Shown piece after piece: positions 1-5,586 of a DNA stretch of 8,051 bases. Where the stretch lies: the NCBI GenBank assembly GCA_030526935.1, contig JAUNBY010000130.1:1-8051 (forward strand), written 5' to 3'. Position numbers and translations under genes: made by a program. This DNA comes from Clostridia bacterium (GTDB lineage: Bacteria > Bacillota > Clostridia > Christensenellales > Aristaeellaceae). The notes under the pieces were generated by a model that did no database searches, was not told the DNA's origin, and saw nothing but the letters and a program-made list of their open reading frames with translations. The number at the start of each line of letters is the position of its first letter. Position 1 is the first letter of the stretch.

Positions 1-1
1 A

Positions 2-30
2 TTGACAATCTTTATTTAATGTGATAGACT
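2..30 (+). promoter_or_regulatory. Sigma-A type promoter with extended -10, for the Tat flavoprotein gene
   Basis: A perfect -35 box TTGACA lies at 2-7. After a 17-base spacer there is a -10 box TAGACT at 25-30 (4 of 6 to consensus), preceded by TG at 22-23, the extended -10 motif that compensates for a weak -10. Transcription should start near position 37, giving a leader of about 39 bases before the ATG at 76. This also excludes the in-frame GTG at 37 as the translation start. The site sits at the window edge, so further upstream control elements cannot be seen. Confidence 0.7.
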
Positions 31-62
31 GATATTGTGCATTTATCGGAAAATATTGTGAA

Positions 63-68
63 AGGCGG
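63..68 (+). promoter_or_regulatory. Ribosome binding site deciding the start of the Tat flavoprotein
   Basis: AGGCGG at 63-68 (within AAAGGCGG) lies 7 bases upstream of the ATG at 76. It supports 76 rather than the upstream in-frame GTG at 37, which would put 13 residues in front of the Tat signal and sits at the predicted transcription start. Confidence 0.7.
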
Positions 69-75
69 ATTCATC

Positions 76-171
76 ATGAAGGGCGAGATTTCACGCAGAA
101 ATTTTCTTAAGGGCATGGCCGCGGGCGCGGTGACATTGGGAGCGCTGGGAAGCGGCGTAACGGTTTTTGCT
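76..171 (+). other. Twin-arginine (Tat) signal peptide coding region
   Basis: Residues 1-32 of the flavoprotein form a Tat signal. A short n-region leads to SRRNFLK (residues 6-12, matching the S-R-R-x-F-L-K consensus). A weakly hydrophobic Ala/Gly/Leu/Val core spans about residues 14-31, with a VFA site giving likely signal peptidase I cleavage after Ala32; ASA slightly further on is a second possibility. Tat export fits a protein that folds around FAD before crossing the membrane. No lipobox cysteine is present at the cleavage region, so a lipoprotein is not indicated. Confidence 0.85.
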
Positions 172-1851
172 CAGGACGCGGCAAGCGCCGCTCAACAGAA
201 TGAGGCGAATGTCGCGGGCGGCAAGTGGTACGACGAGAACTACTTCAAAAAGCCGGAACCCATCACCGACATATCCGAGGTCATCGATACGGACGTAGTG
301 GTGGTTGGCGCGGGCAACGGCGGCTGCGTGGCGGCCATATCCGCCGCGGATCTGGGAGCTAAGGTCGTGTGGGTCGAGAAAAACGCCGGGCCTATCACTT
401 GGGCGGGCGAAATGGGCGCGTACAATACGAAGCTCATGAAGGAAAAATACGGCATAGAATATACCCAGGAAGAATTAAACGAAATCATAAACGACATCTG
501 CCGCTACGGAAGCTATGAAGTCGATCAGCGGCTCATAGCGCTGTGGGTAAACGAATCCGGCCGCACAATGGACTGGTACATAGACATGATGGAGAAAAAG
601 GGCGTTCACATGTTCATCGAAACCGACATGAAGGAAACCCTTTATATGAACAAGGTTCAGACTCACACCGTCTACAGGGGCGAATTCGAGGAACTCGGCC
701 CCAATATGATGGGAAGCCAGATAGCCAACCCCGTCTGGGTGGAGTACGGCGACGACTACGGCGTCACGAAGCTTTTCCAGCACACCGCGGAACAACTCGT
801 TCAGGGCGACGACGGGCGCGTGACGGGCATCATCGTGAAGCGCTCGTCCGACGGCAAGTATATACAGGTCAACGCCTCTAAGGGCGTAATTATGTCCACC
901 GGCGGATACGGCGGAAATCCTGAAATGATGGACGCGCTCAATTATCGCGACAAGAATTGCATCTGCAATAACTTGGGCTGCGCGTTCGCCAACGGCGACG
1001 GCATAAAAATGGCCATGTGGTGCGGCGCCGCCATCGACCGCAACCACGCGGGCGGCTGCGCGTTCGACAGGGCGGCCATAAACCTCGACCATCACGTGGG
1101 CGCGCCTTACGACAGCGCCCTGAGCGATATATGGTGGCCGGGAAGCCAGCCGTGGCTCAACGTGAACGTAAACGGCGAGCGCTTCGCAAACGAGGATCTT
1201 CCCTATGACTTCCACATCAACAGTTGGCTTCGCCAGCCCGGAAAGTTCTGCTATCAGATATTCGACTCCAATTACTGGTCGGACGTCAACGCCTTCCACT
1301 CGACCATCTGCTCGCGCGTGGTGGCGGTTCCCGGCGCGCGCAACAGCGAGGTGCTCCCCGGCGTGTTCCCCTGCAAGAGCGAGGAAGAATTCTATAACGT
1401 CTATATAAAGCCCGCCCTCGACAGCGGAAAACTCAAGGTCGCCGACACCATAGAGGATCTGGCAAGGCAGCTCGGCATGGACGATGAGGCCGTGGCAACC
1501 TGCGCAAAGACCGTGGAGCGGTATAACGAGCTGTGCGACAAGGGCGTTGACGACGACTTCGGAAAACAACCCAAGGACATGACGCCCATCAGAAAAGGCC
1601 CGTTCTACGGCATAGCCATTGGCGAATGGCTGCTTGCGACGATGAACGGCGTGCGCGTAAATCTCAACCTCGAAGCCGTCAACGATGACGACGAGCCCAT
1701 ACATGGCCTCTACGTCATAGGCAACGACATGGGCGGCTTCTTCAACAACAGCTATCCGCAGATGTACGGCGGAACCATGCAGGGCAAGACCACCTGCTTC
1801 GCGAGGCTCGCGGCGCTTCACGCCGTGACGGGTTCGATCTACGAAAGCTAA
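76..1851 (+). CDS. Tat-exported FAD-dependent oxidoreductase (fumarate reductase / 3-ketosteroid dehydrogenase flavoprotein superfamily)
   Basis: A 591-residue exported flavoprotein expected to catalyse hydride transfer to or from a C=C bond on the outer face of the membrane; the substrate is unknown. After the Tat signal (1-32) comes a Rossmann dinucleotide motif VVVVGAGNGG (about 74-83) with an acidic strand end VEK (about 100-102). A middle capping domain follows, then the superfamily motif NGERFANE (366-373), and a C-terminal FAD-closing segment with IHGLYVIGND and YGGTMQG. No cytochrome, FMN-binding or membrane domain is fused, so electrons must come from a separate partner. Against Shewanella fumarate reductase, the proton-donor Arg aligns with Tyr377, the His pair with Leu520-Ala521, and the second substrate Arg is absent, so fumarate is an unlikely substrate. 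The NEDLPY and SYPQMYGG segments resemble ketosteroid dehydrogenases. Five cysteines cluster at residues 295-328. The gene is monocistronic, with its own promoter and terminator. Family is secure; substrate is open. Confidence 0.9.
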   Translation: MKGEISRRNFLKGMAAGAVTLGALGSGVTVFAQDAASAAQQNEANVAGGKWYDENYFKKPEPITDISEVIDTDVVVVGAGNGGCVAAISAADLGAKVVWVEKNAGPITWAGEMGAYNTKLMKEKYGIEYTQEELNEIINDICRYGSYEVDQRLIALWVNESGRTMDWYIDMMEKKGVHMFIETDMKETLYMNKVQTHTVYRGEFEELGPNMMGSQIANPVWVEYGDDYGVTKLFQHTAEQLVQGDDGRVTGIIVKRSSDGKYIQVNASKGVIMSTGGYGGNPEMMDALNYRDKNCICNNLGCAFANGDGIKMAMWCGAAIDRNHAGGCAFDRAAINLDHHVGAPYDSALSDIWWPGSQPWLNVNVNGERFANEDLPYDFHINSWLRQPGKFCYQIFDSNYWSDVNAFHSTICSRVVAVPGARNSEVLPGVFPCKSEEEFYNVYIKPALDSGKLKVADTIEDLARQLGMDDEAVATCAKTVERYNELCDKGVDDDFGKQPKDMTPIRKGPFYGIAIGEWLLATMNGVRVNLNLEAVNDDDEPIHGLYVIGNDMGGFFNNSYPQMYGGTMQGKTTCFARLAALHAVTGSIYES

Positions 1852-1883
1852 AAGCCAGGATCATAGCCTCTCAAATTATCGTC

Positions 1884-1912
1884 AAAGCCGGGCGTCGAAC
1901 GCCCGGCTTTTT
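1884..1912 (+). terminator. Strong intrinsic terminator after the flavoprotein gene
   Basis: A perfect 11-bp stem, AAAGCCGGGCG (1884-1894) with CGCCCGGCTTT (1900-1910), encloses a 5-base loop and runs into a T tract at 1908-1912. It lies 32 bases after the stop codon. The complementary strand also reads as a GC-rich stem, but with only TTT after it, so it could at best weakly end the convergent transcript of the toxin-antitoxin pair. Confidence 0.9.
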
Positions 1913-1977
1913 CGTCGCGGAAGCTCTTCCCTCTGCGTTTTACTATATTCTATACCTATTATTCTCATATGACTGGT

Positions 1978-2193
1978 TTACAGCTTGGAGTTGAAATACT
2001 CCTTGCTTACCTGCAACTGCCGCTTTAGAATAACGTTCCACAGATTTCCGTTTATCTGACCGGGGTTCATGGAGACCGTGAATCGAACGTTACCGCTTTC
2101 ATCTCGTTTACGGAAAAAGTAGTGGTCTGTCATCTTATACAGTTCCCAGCCATCGTGTTCGCAGAAACGTTTTAACTCTTTCCAGCTTGGCAA
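1978..2193 (-). CDS. HicA-like toxin candidate (71 residues, TTG start)
   Basis: A small basic protein resembling HicA-type mRNA interferase toxins, which have a dsRNA-binding-like fold with a catalytic histidine. Visible matches to the HicA pattern are WKELKRF at the N-terminus, DGW at 14-16, a histidine at 24 followed by aromatics and basic residues (HYFFRKR), a short beta-type segment around FTVSMN, and a C-terminal ILKRQLQVSKEYF like the usual ILKQ...EEF ending. The histidine context is TDH rather than the common GSH. The start is TTG at 2193, chosen because GGAGAG lies 8 bases upstream, the protein then begins at the expected place, and no ATG fits. The first 22 bases overlap the end of the antitoxin gene, implying translational coupling. 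Activity is not provable from sequence; a degenerate or non-toxic HicA relative remains possible. Confidence 0.65.
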   Translation of the reverse strand: MPSWKELKRFCEHDGWELYKMTDHYFFRKRDESGNVRFTVSMNPGQINGNLWNVILKRQLQVSKEYFNSKL

Positions 2194-2600
2194 GTGATGT
2201 TCTCTCCAATCTTCTGAGCGTCGCCGATAAATAGCGCCTTAAACACGTAAGGAAGATGCGCACTCCTGTTAGGCGCGCTGCTCCAATAGGAAAAATCGTT
2301 GTAATAGTCTTCGGAATACTCCAGAATCGCCGCGGCGAGCTTCTCTTTCGCTTCGGCTTCGTCTTTTCCGTTCTCAACCAAATCGAGTTCGTTGAGTTCG
2401 AGAGTGACTGAGCCGTCTTCTTCGTCCATTCGCTTTGCCGTATAAGAGTAGCCGACGACTAAATCTTCCATAAAGTGAAGATCTGACACGAACAGGTAGT
2501 CTCTTGTGCGCTTAAAGAACTGCGGCTTGACACGGATTGTGGCGTCCACGAATGCGCTCCAGTCTTTACGGACGTCAGTGGCATTCAACGCTCGAATCAT
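2172..2600 (-). CDS. Antitoxin candidate with Phd/YefM-like N-terminus and HicB-like C-terminus (142 residues)
   Basis: The first gene of the minus-strand pair, probably neutralising the downstream HicA-like protein and repressing its own promoter. Residues 1-40 (IRALNATDVRKDWSAFVD, then KPQFFKRTRDYLFVSD) follow the Phd/YefM layout: an N-terminal strand, a helix with an R-x-x-[WF] motif, then strands with R-x-R-D. Residues about 50-125 look like a HicB partial RNase H domain: an EEDGSVTLEL strand, ELDLVENGKD in place of the usual PDLPG...GDT turn, then an EAEAKEKLAAAILEYSEDYY helix. The start is the ATG at 2600, with GAAGGAGGT (2607-2615) upstream; the longer 176-residue reading would begin upstream of the promoter and is rejected. 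Isoleucine codons in the pair are ATA once in eight, against 20 of 30 in the nearby E3 gene, suggesting foreign origin. The two-domain reading is by motif recognition only. Confidence 0.65.
   Translation of the reverse strand: MIRALNATDVRKDWSAFVDATIRVKPQFFKRTRDYLFVSDLHFMEDLVVGYSYTAKRMDEEDGSVTLELNELDLVENGKDEAEAKEKLAAAILEYSEDYYNDFSYWSSAPNRSAHLPYVFKALFIGDAQKIGENITCQAGKS
2202..2207 (-). promoter_or_regulatory. Ribosome binding site supporting the TTG start of the toxin candidate
   Basis: On the minus strand GGAGAG lies inside the antitoxin reading frame, 8 bases upstream of the TTG at 2193. The antitoxin stop codon (2172-2174) falls 22 bases inside the toxin gene. A weak start codon behind a good ribosome site inside the antitoxin gene would keep toxin output below antitoxin output. 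Confidence 0.6.
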
Positions 2601-2622
2601 ACGTCCACCTCCTTCAATGCCC

Positions 2623-2651
2623 ATTATACTCAAAACTGTACAGAATGTCAA
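2623..2651 (-). promoter_or_regulatory. Perfect consensus sigma-A promoter of the toxin-antitoxin pair
   Basis: Read on the minus strand, TTGACA (2646-2651) and TATAAT (2623-2628) are both perfect and separated by exactly 17 bases. Transcription should begin about 7 bases past the -10 box, near 2616, leaving a leader of about 15 bases that holds the GAAGGAGGT ribosome site before the ATG at 2600. Such a strong promoter is expected to be held down by a repressor. Confidence 0.9.
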
Positions 2652-2664
2652 TTGTGTACGTTTT
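2633..2664. repeat. Imperfect inverted repeat over the toxin-antitoxin promoter, candidate operator
   Basis: Left arm AAACTGTACAG (2633-2643) and right arm GTGTACGTTTT (2654-2664) are inverted copies matching at 8 of 11 positions, separated by 10 bases. The left arm contains the perfect palindrome CTGTACAG (2636-2643). The TGTAC cores at 2637-2641 and 2655-2659 are 18 bases apart, close to two helical turns. The repeat covers the spacer and -35 box, so a bound antitoxin (alone or with toxin) would block RNA polymerase. The operator role is inferred. Confidence 0.5.
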
Positions 2665-2758
2665 AATTTTACCCGATTTGATGCGAGAATGCCCGCGCCC
2701 ATTTCCCCGCCAGTTATGTTAATCTGATTTAATTCGAAGGAAATTTTAAGCGCTACGA

Positions 2759-2787
2759 TTGAACGGCGGCCTGTGATGGACTATAAT
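2759..2787 (+). promoter_or_regulatory. Sigma-A type promoter of the 2-oxoacid dehydrogenase operon
   Basis: TTGAAC (2759-2764, 4 of 6 to consensus) and a perfect TATAAT (2782-2787) are separated by 17 bases. Transcription should begin near 2794, about 39 bases before the E2 start at 2833. The -10 box lies downstream of the in-frame ATG at 2773, so that ATG cannot be used from this transcript. The promoter diverges from the toxin-antitoxin promoter, with about 107 bases between the two -35 boxes; I see no clear operator in that interval. Confidence 0.75.
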
Positions 2788-2802
2788 GGAGTTATAAAAT
2801 AT

Positions 2803-2814
2803 GTGTGCAAACAC
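2803..2814 (+). other. Small GCAA-tetraloop hairpin in the operon leader
   Basis: GTGT (2803-2806), GCAA (2807-2810) and ACAC (2811-2814) form a 4-bp stem, extendable by one U-G pair, capped by a GNRA-class tetraloop. It lies between the predicted transcription start and the E2 ribosome site. It is short and may be chance; a modest mRNA 5'-end stabiliser is the most that can be suggested. Confidence 0.3.
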
Positions 2815-2821
2815 GCTAACT

Positions 2822-2827
2822 GGAGGG
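2822..2827 (+). promoter_or_regulatory. Ribosome binding site deciding the E2 start
   Basis: GGAGGG at 2822-2827 lies 5 bases before the ATG at 2833. The protein from this ATG begins MAVPVIMPRQG, the usual first strand of a lipoyl domain, whereas the 20 residues encoded upstream from 2773 have no counterpart in the family. Confidence 0.8.
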
Positions 2828-2832
2828 TGCTT

Positions 2833-4185
2833 ATGGCTGTACCGGTAATCATGCCCCGTCAGGGCAATACAGTTGAAAGCTGTATCGTCACGAAATGGTT
2901 TAAAAAGCCCGGCGACAAGGTCGCGACAGGCGATTTACTTTTCTCCTACGAGACGGACAAGGCCGCGTTCGAGGAGGAATCCAAGGTCGAGGGCACGCTG
3001 CTGGCCGCGTTCTACGGCGAGGGCGACGACGTGCCATGTCTTTACAATATGTGCGTCATAGGCAACGAGGGCGAGGACTACGCGCAGTTCGATCCCAGGG
3101 GCGAACAGAAAGCCCCCGAAGCCGTCGAAACCGTCAAAGAGACGCCAGTCGAGCAGCCTGTCGAGGCGCAGGCTCAGACGCCCATATCCGGCGAAATGAA
3201 GATCTCCCCCAGGGCGCGCGCCCTGGCCAGTAAGACCGGCGCCGACTTGAGCCGCGTCTCTCCCACCGGCCCCGACGGTCGCGTCATCGCCCGAGACGTT
3301 CAGGCGCTCGTCGACGCGGGAGCCGTCATAACCCCCGCCGCCAGAGACGACTTCGTCCCCGGAACCGCCGGAACCGGCCTGGGCGGACGCGTCACGCTCG
3401 TCGACCTCGAAGCCAGGCCCGCCGCTGCCGCTGCCGCTCCCGCCGCGGCCAAGGCCGTCGAAAAGGCTCAGGAGCCGGAGTTCTACACCGAGCCAATGAC
3501 CAACATCCGCAAGGTCATCGCCCGCTCGATGAGCCTGTCTCTGAGCTCCATGGCTCAGCTCACCCACAACCTCTCCTTCGACTGCACCGCGATTCAGGCG
3601 CTTCGAAAGACCCTCAAGGAAAAGGGCGAGCCGTTTGGCATGGACAAGATTTCTCTCAACGACATCGTGATGTACGCGGTCGCAAAGACGCTCATGCAGC
3701 CCGAAAACCGCGCGCTCAACGCCAACCTGATTGACGACGGGAAGACCATGAAGTATTTCCGCCACGTCAACCTCGGAATGGCCGTCGATACCGACAGGGG
3801 ACTCATGGTTCCGACGATTTTCGCCGCCGACACGCTCAGCCTCAAGGAGTTGAGCGACAAGGCCAAGGAACTGGCCAAGGCCTGCAAGTCCGGCGCCATC
3901 GACCCGGATCTGCTTCAGGGCGGCTCATTCACCGTCTCCAACGTAGGAAGCCTGGGCATCGAATCCTTCACGCCCGTAATCAATCCGCCCCAGACGGGCA
4001 TATTGGGCGTTTGCGGGATAACGACGAGGGTTAAGGACGTAGCAGGGCAGATGGTCATGTACCCGGCGATGAACCTTTCGCTCACCTACGACCACAGGGC
4101 GCTGGACGGTATGCCCGCGTCGAGGTTCCTCAAGAGCCTCAAGGACAATCTGGAAAGCTTCACATTGCTTCTCGCGAGGGGTTAA
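2833..4185 (+). CDS. Dihydrolipoamide acyltransferase, E2 core of a 2-oxoacid (or acetoin) dehydrogenase complex
   Basis: A 450-residue cytoplasmic E2 that forms the core of the complex and transfers the acyl group from lipoamide to CoA. Domains in order: one lipoyl domain (about 1-85) with the modified lysine K43 in YETDKAAFEEE; an Ala/Pro/Glu/Val-rich linker; a peripheral-subunit-binding domain (about 123-160, ISPRARALASKTG...GPDGRVIARDV); a second, degenerate copy-like segment (about 166-194, ITPAARDD...GTGLGGRVTLVDL); an Ala-rich hinge (about 197-210); and the acyltransferase domain (217-450). The catalytic motif is YDHRALDG with His421 and Asp425; SNVGSLGIESFTPVINPPQ and the C-terminal DNLE helix are also typical. 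It is the first gene of the operon, and its TAA stop overlaps the ribosome site of E3, 12 bases before the E3 start. The acyl substrate (acetyl or branched-chain) cannot be read from the sequence. Lipoate attachment enzymes are not encoded in the window. Confidence 0.93.
   Translation: MAVPVIMPRQGNTVESCIVTKWFKKPGDKVATGDLLFSYETDKAAFEEESKVEGTLLAAFYGEGDDVPCLYNMCVIGNEGEDYAQFDPRGEQKAPEAVETVKETPVEQPVEAQAQTPISGEMKISPRARALASKTGADLSRVSPTGPDGRVIARDVQALVDAGAVITPAARDDFVPGTAGTGLGGRVTLVDLEARPAAAAAAPAAAKAVEKAQEPEFYTEPMTNIRKVIARSMSLSLSSMAQLTHNLSFDCTAIQALRKTLKEKGEPFGMDKISLNDIVMYAVAKTLMQPENRALNANLIDDGKTMKYFRHVNLGMAVDTDRGLMVPTIFAADTLSLKELSDKAKELAKACKSGAIDPDLLQGGSFTVSNVGSLGIESFTPVINPPQTGILGVCGITTRVKDVAGQMVMYPAMNLSLTYDHRALDGMPASRFLKSLKDNLESFTLLLARG
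3421..3438 (+). repeat. GCCGCT hexamer repeated three times in the E2 hinge
   Basis: Three perfect tandem copies of GCCGCT encode Ala-Ala units in the flexible Ala/Pro hinge before the acyltransferase domain. Such hinges tolerate length change in whole codons, so copy number could vary between strains without a frameshift. Confidence 0.6.
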
Positions 4186-4197
4186 GGGGGTATTATA

Positions 4198-5568
4198 ATG
4201 TACGATTTGATTGTCATTGGCGGAGGTCCCGCCGGTTATCTGGGAGCGGAGCGCGCCGCGTCCGCTGGGATGAGCGTTTGCCTGTTCGAGAAAAATTCTC
4301 TGGGCGGCGTTTGCCTCAACGAGGGCTGCATACCCTCCAAGGCGCTTCTCAATTCCGCGAAAATTTACGAGCAGGCCGTTCACGGCGACAAGTACGGCGT
4401 CAAAATAGAGGGCGCGACGCTCGACCACAAGGCCGTCGTCGCCCGTCGCGGCAAGGTCGTAAAGACGCTGGTCGGCGGCGTCGGAGCCAAGATGAAGGCC
4501 CACGGCGTGACCGTCGTAAAGGAAAAGGCCAAGATCACAGGCCGCGTCGAAGGCGGCTTCGCGGTAGAGGCGGCGGGACAGGTATACGAGGCTAAGAAGC
4601 TGTTGATAGCAACCGGCTCCGTCCCCGTAATGCCCCCTATACCGGGACTGCGCGAGAACTACAAGACCGGATTCGTGCTCACCAACCGCGAGGTGCTGGA
4701 ACTCGACGCGGTTCCCGCGAAGCTCGTCATAATAGGCGGCGGCGTAATCGGACTTGAGATGGGCGCTTACTACAACGTCGCCGGTTCTCACGTAACCGTC
4801 GTCGAAATGCTCGACCACATAGCCGGCCCCACCGACGGCGAGATAAGGACGCTGCTGTTGAAGGAATATCAGAAAAAGGGCGTCGATTTCAGGCTCGGGG
4901 CCAAGGTCACGGCGGTCGAACCCGGCAAGGTCGTCTACGAGGACGCCCAAGGCAAGGTCTGCGAGGTCGAGGCCGATAAGGTTCTGTGCTCCATAGGCCG
5001 CAGGGCCGACTTTGGAGACATTGGCCTTGATACCATAGGCGTCGAGACCACCCGCATGGGCATAGTCACCGACAATAAAGGCCGCACTAACGTAGAAAAC
5101 GTATACGCGGCGGGCGACGTAAACGGACACAATATGCTGGCTCACACCGCCTATCGCGAGAGCGAGGTCGCGGTAAACACGATGCTCGGCAAGTCCGACG
5201 TAATGCGCTACAACGCCAATCCCTCCGTCATATACGCCAAGCCCGAGGTCGCGGCGGTAGGATTTACCGAGGAAGCCGCGAAGGAAGCCGGCATAGACTA
5301 CGAGGTCAAGAAGCTCTCCATGCGCTACGCGGGCAGGTTCGTGGCCGAAAACGAGGGCGGCGACGGCCTTTGCAAGATACTCGTGGACAAGAAGCACCGC
5401 AACATAATAGGCGTTCACATGATAGGCGGCTACGCCTCCGAGATAATCTGGGGCGCGGCGGCGCTCATAGAAACCGAGCTGCGCGTCAGGGACGTTAAGG
5501 AGCTCATATTCCCGCACCCGACCGTATCGGAAATCATTCGCGAAGTAATCTGGGAGTTTAAGGATTAA
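4198..5568 (+). CDS. lpdA: Dihydrolipoyl dehydrogenase, E3 component
   Basis: A 456-residue cytoplasmic flavoenzyme that reoxidises dihydrolipoyl-E2 and passes electrons through a disulfide and FAD to NAD+. Visible landmarks are the N-terminal FAD motif VIGGGPAG (6-13); the redox disulfide GGVCLNEGC with Cys39 and Cys44, followed by IPSK; the NAD-binding motif VIIGGGVIGLE after residue 175; the FAD-contact motif YAAGD; and the interface-domain HPTVSE with catalytic His440 and Glu445. Length is normal and no N-terminal lipoyl domain is fused. The start is fixed by AAGGGGG (4184-4190), 7 bases before ATG. It lies between E2 and E1 with gaps of 12 and 18 bases, so it is dedicated to this complex, although E3 can serve several. 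Isoleucine is encoded by ATA 20 times out of 30, striking in GC-rich DNA. The gene symbol follows family usage. Confidence 0.95.
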   Translation: MYDLIVIGGGPAGYLGAERAASAGMSVCLFEKNSLGGVCLNEGCIPSKALLNSAKIYEQAVHGDKYGVKIEGATLDHKAVVARRGKVVKTLVGGVGAKMKAHGVTVVKEKAKITGRVEGGFAVEAAGQVYEAKKLLIATGSVPVMPPIPGLRENYKTGFVLTNREVLELDAVPAKLVIIGGGVIGLEMGAYYNVAGSHVTVVEMLDHIAGPTDGEIRTLLLKEYQKKGVDFRLGAKVTAVEPGKVVYEDAQGKVCEVEADKVLCSIGRRADFGDIGLDTIGVETTRMGIVTDNKGRTNVENVYAAGDVNGHNMLAHTAYRESEVAVNTMLGKSDVMRYNANPSVIYAKPEVAAVGFTEEAAKEAGIDYEVKKLSMRYAGRFVAENEGGDGLCKILVDKKHRNIIGVHMIGGYASEIIWGAAALIETELRVRDVKELIFPHPTVSEIIREVIWEFKD

Positions 5569-5586
5569 TTATAAGGAGAGAGTACA

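Noticed and set aside
37..75. GTG at 37 as start of the flavoprotein
   Set aside because: It coincides with the predicted transcription start, has no ribosome site, and would place 13 extra residues before a normal Tat signal that begins at the ATG at 76.
475..1821. Long minus-strand open frame (448 codons) opposite the flavoprotein gene
   Set aside because: Codon bias of the GC-rich plus-strand gene creates it. Its translation is low-complexity Val/Ala/His-rich with no recognisable domain, and the plus-strand gene has clear motifs throughout.
76..1851. Annotation as a respiratory fumarate reductase
   Set aside because: The fold fits, but the Arg, His and second Arg used for fumarate binding and protonation are replaced in a gap-free comparison, so only the superfamily name is kept.
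2135..2377. Minus-strand 80-codon frame within the toxin-antitoxin region
   Set aside because: It is a different frame overlapping both better-supported genes, has no ribosome site I can see, and shows a composition typical of a frameshifted shadow.
2601..2702. N-terminal extension of the antitoxin candidate to 176 residues
   Set aside because: The extension reads through its consensus promoter, while the ATG at 2600 has a strong GAAGGAGGT ribosome site.
2773..2832. ATG at 2773 as start of E2
   Set aside because: The perfect TATAAT at 2782-2787 lies downstream of it, no ribosome site precedes it, and the lipoyl domain begins right at the ATG at 2833 behind GGAGGG.
3925..5517. Minus-strand open frame of 530 codons opposite E2 and E3
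   Set aside because: It spans two well-identified plus-strand genes and their junction, has no family-like motif, and mirrors their codon bias. The same holds for the minus-strand frame at 7258-7995 opposite E1.
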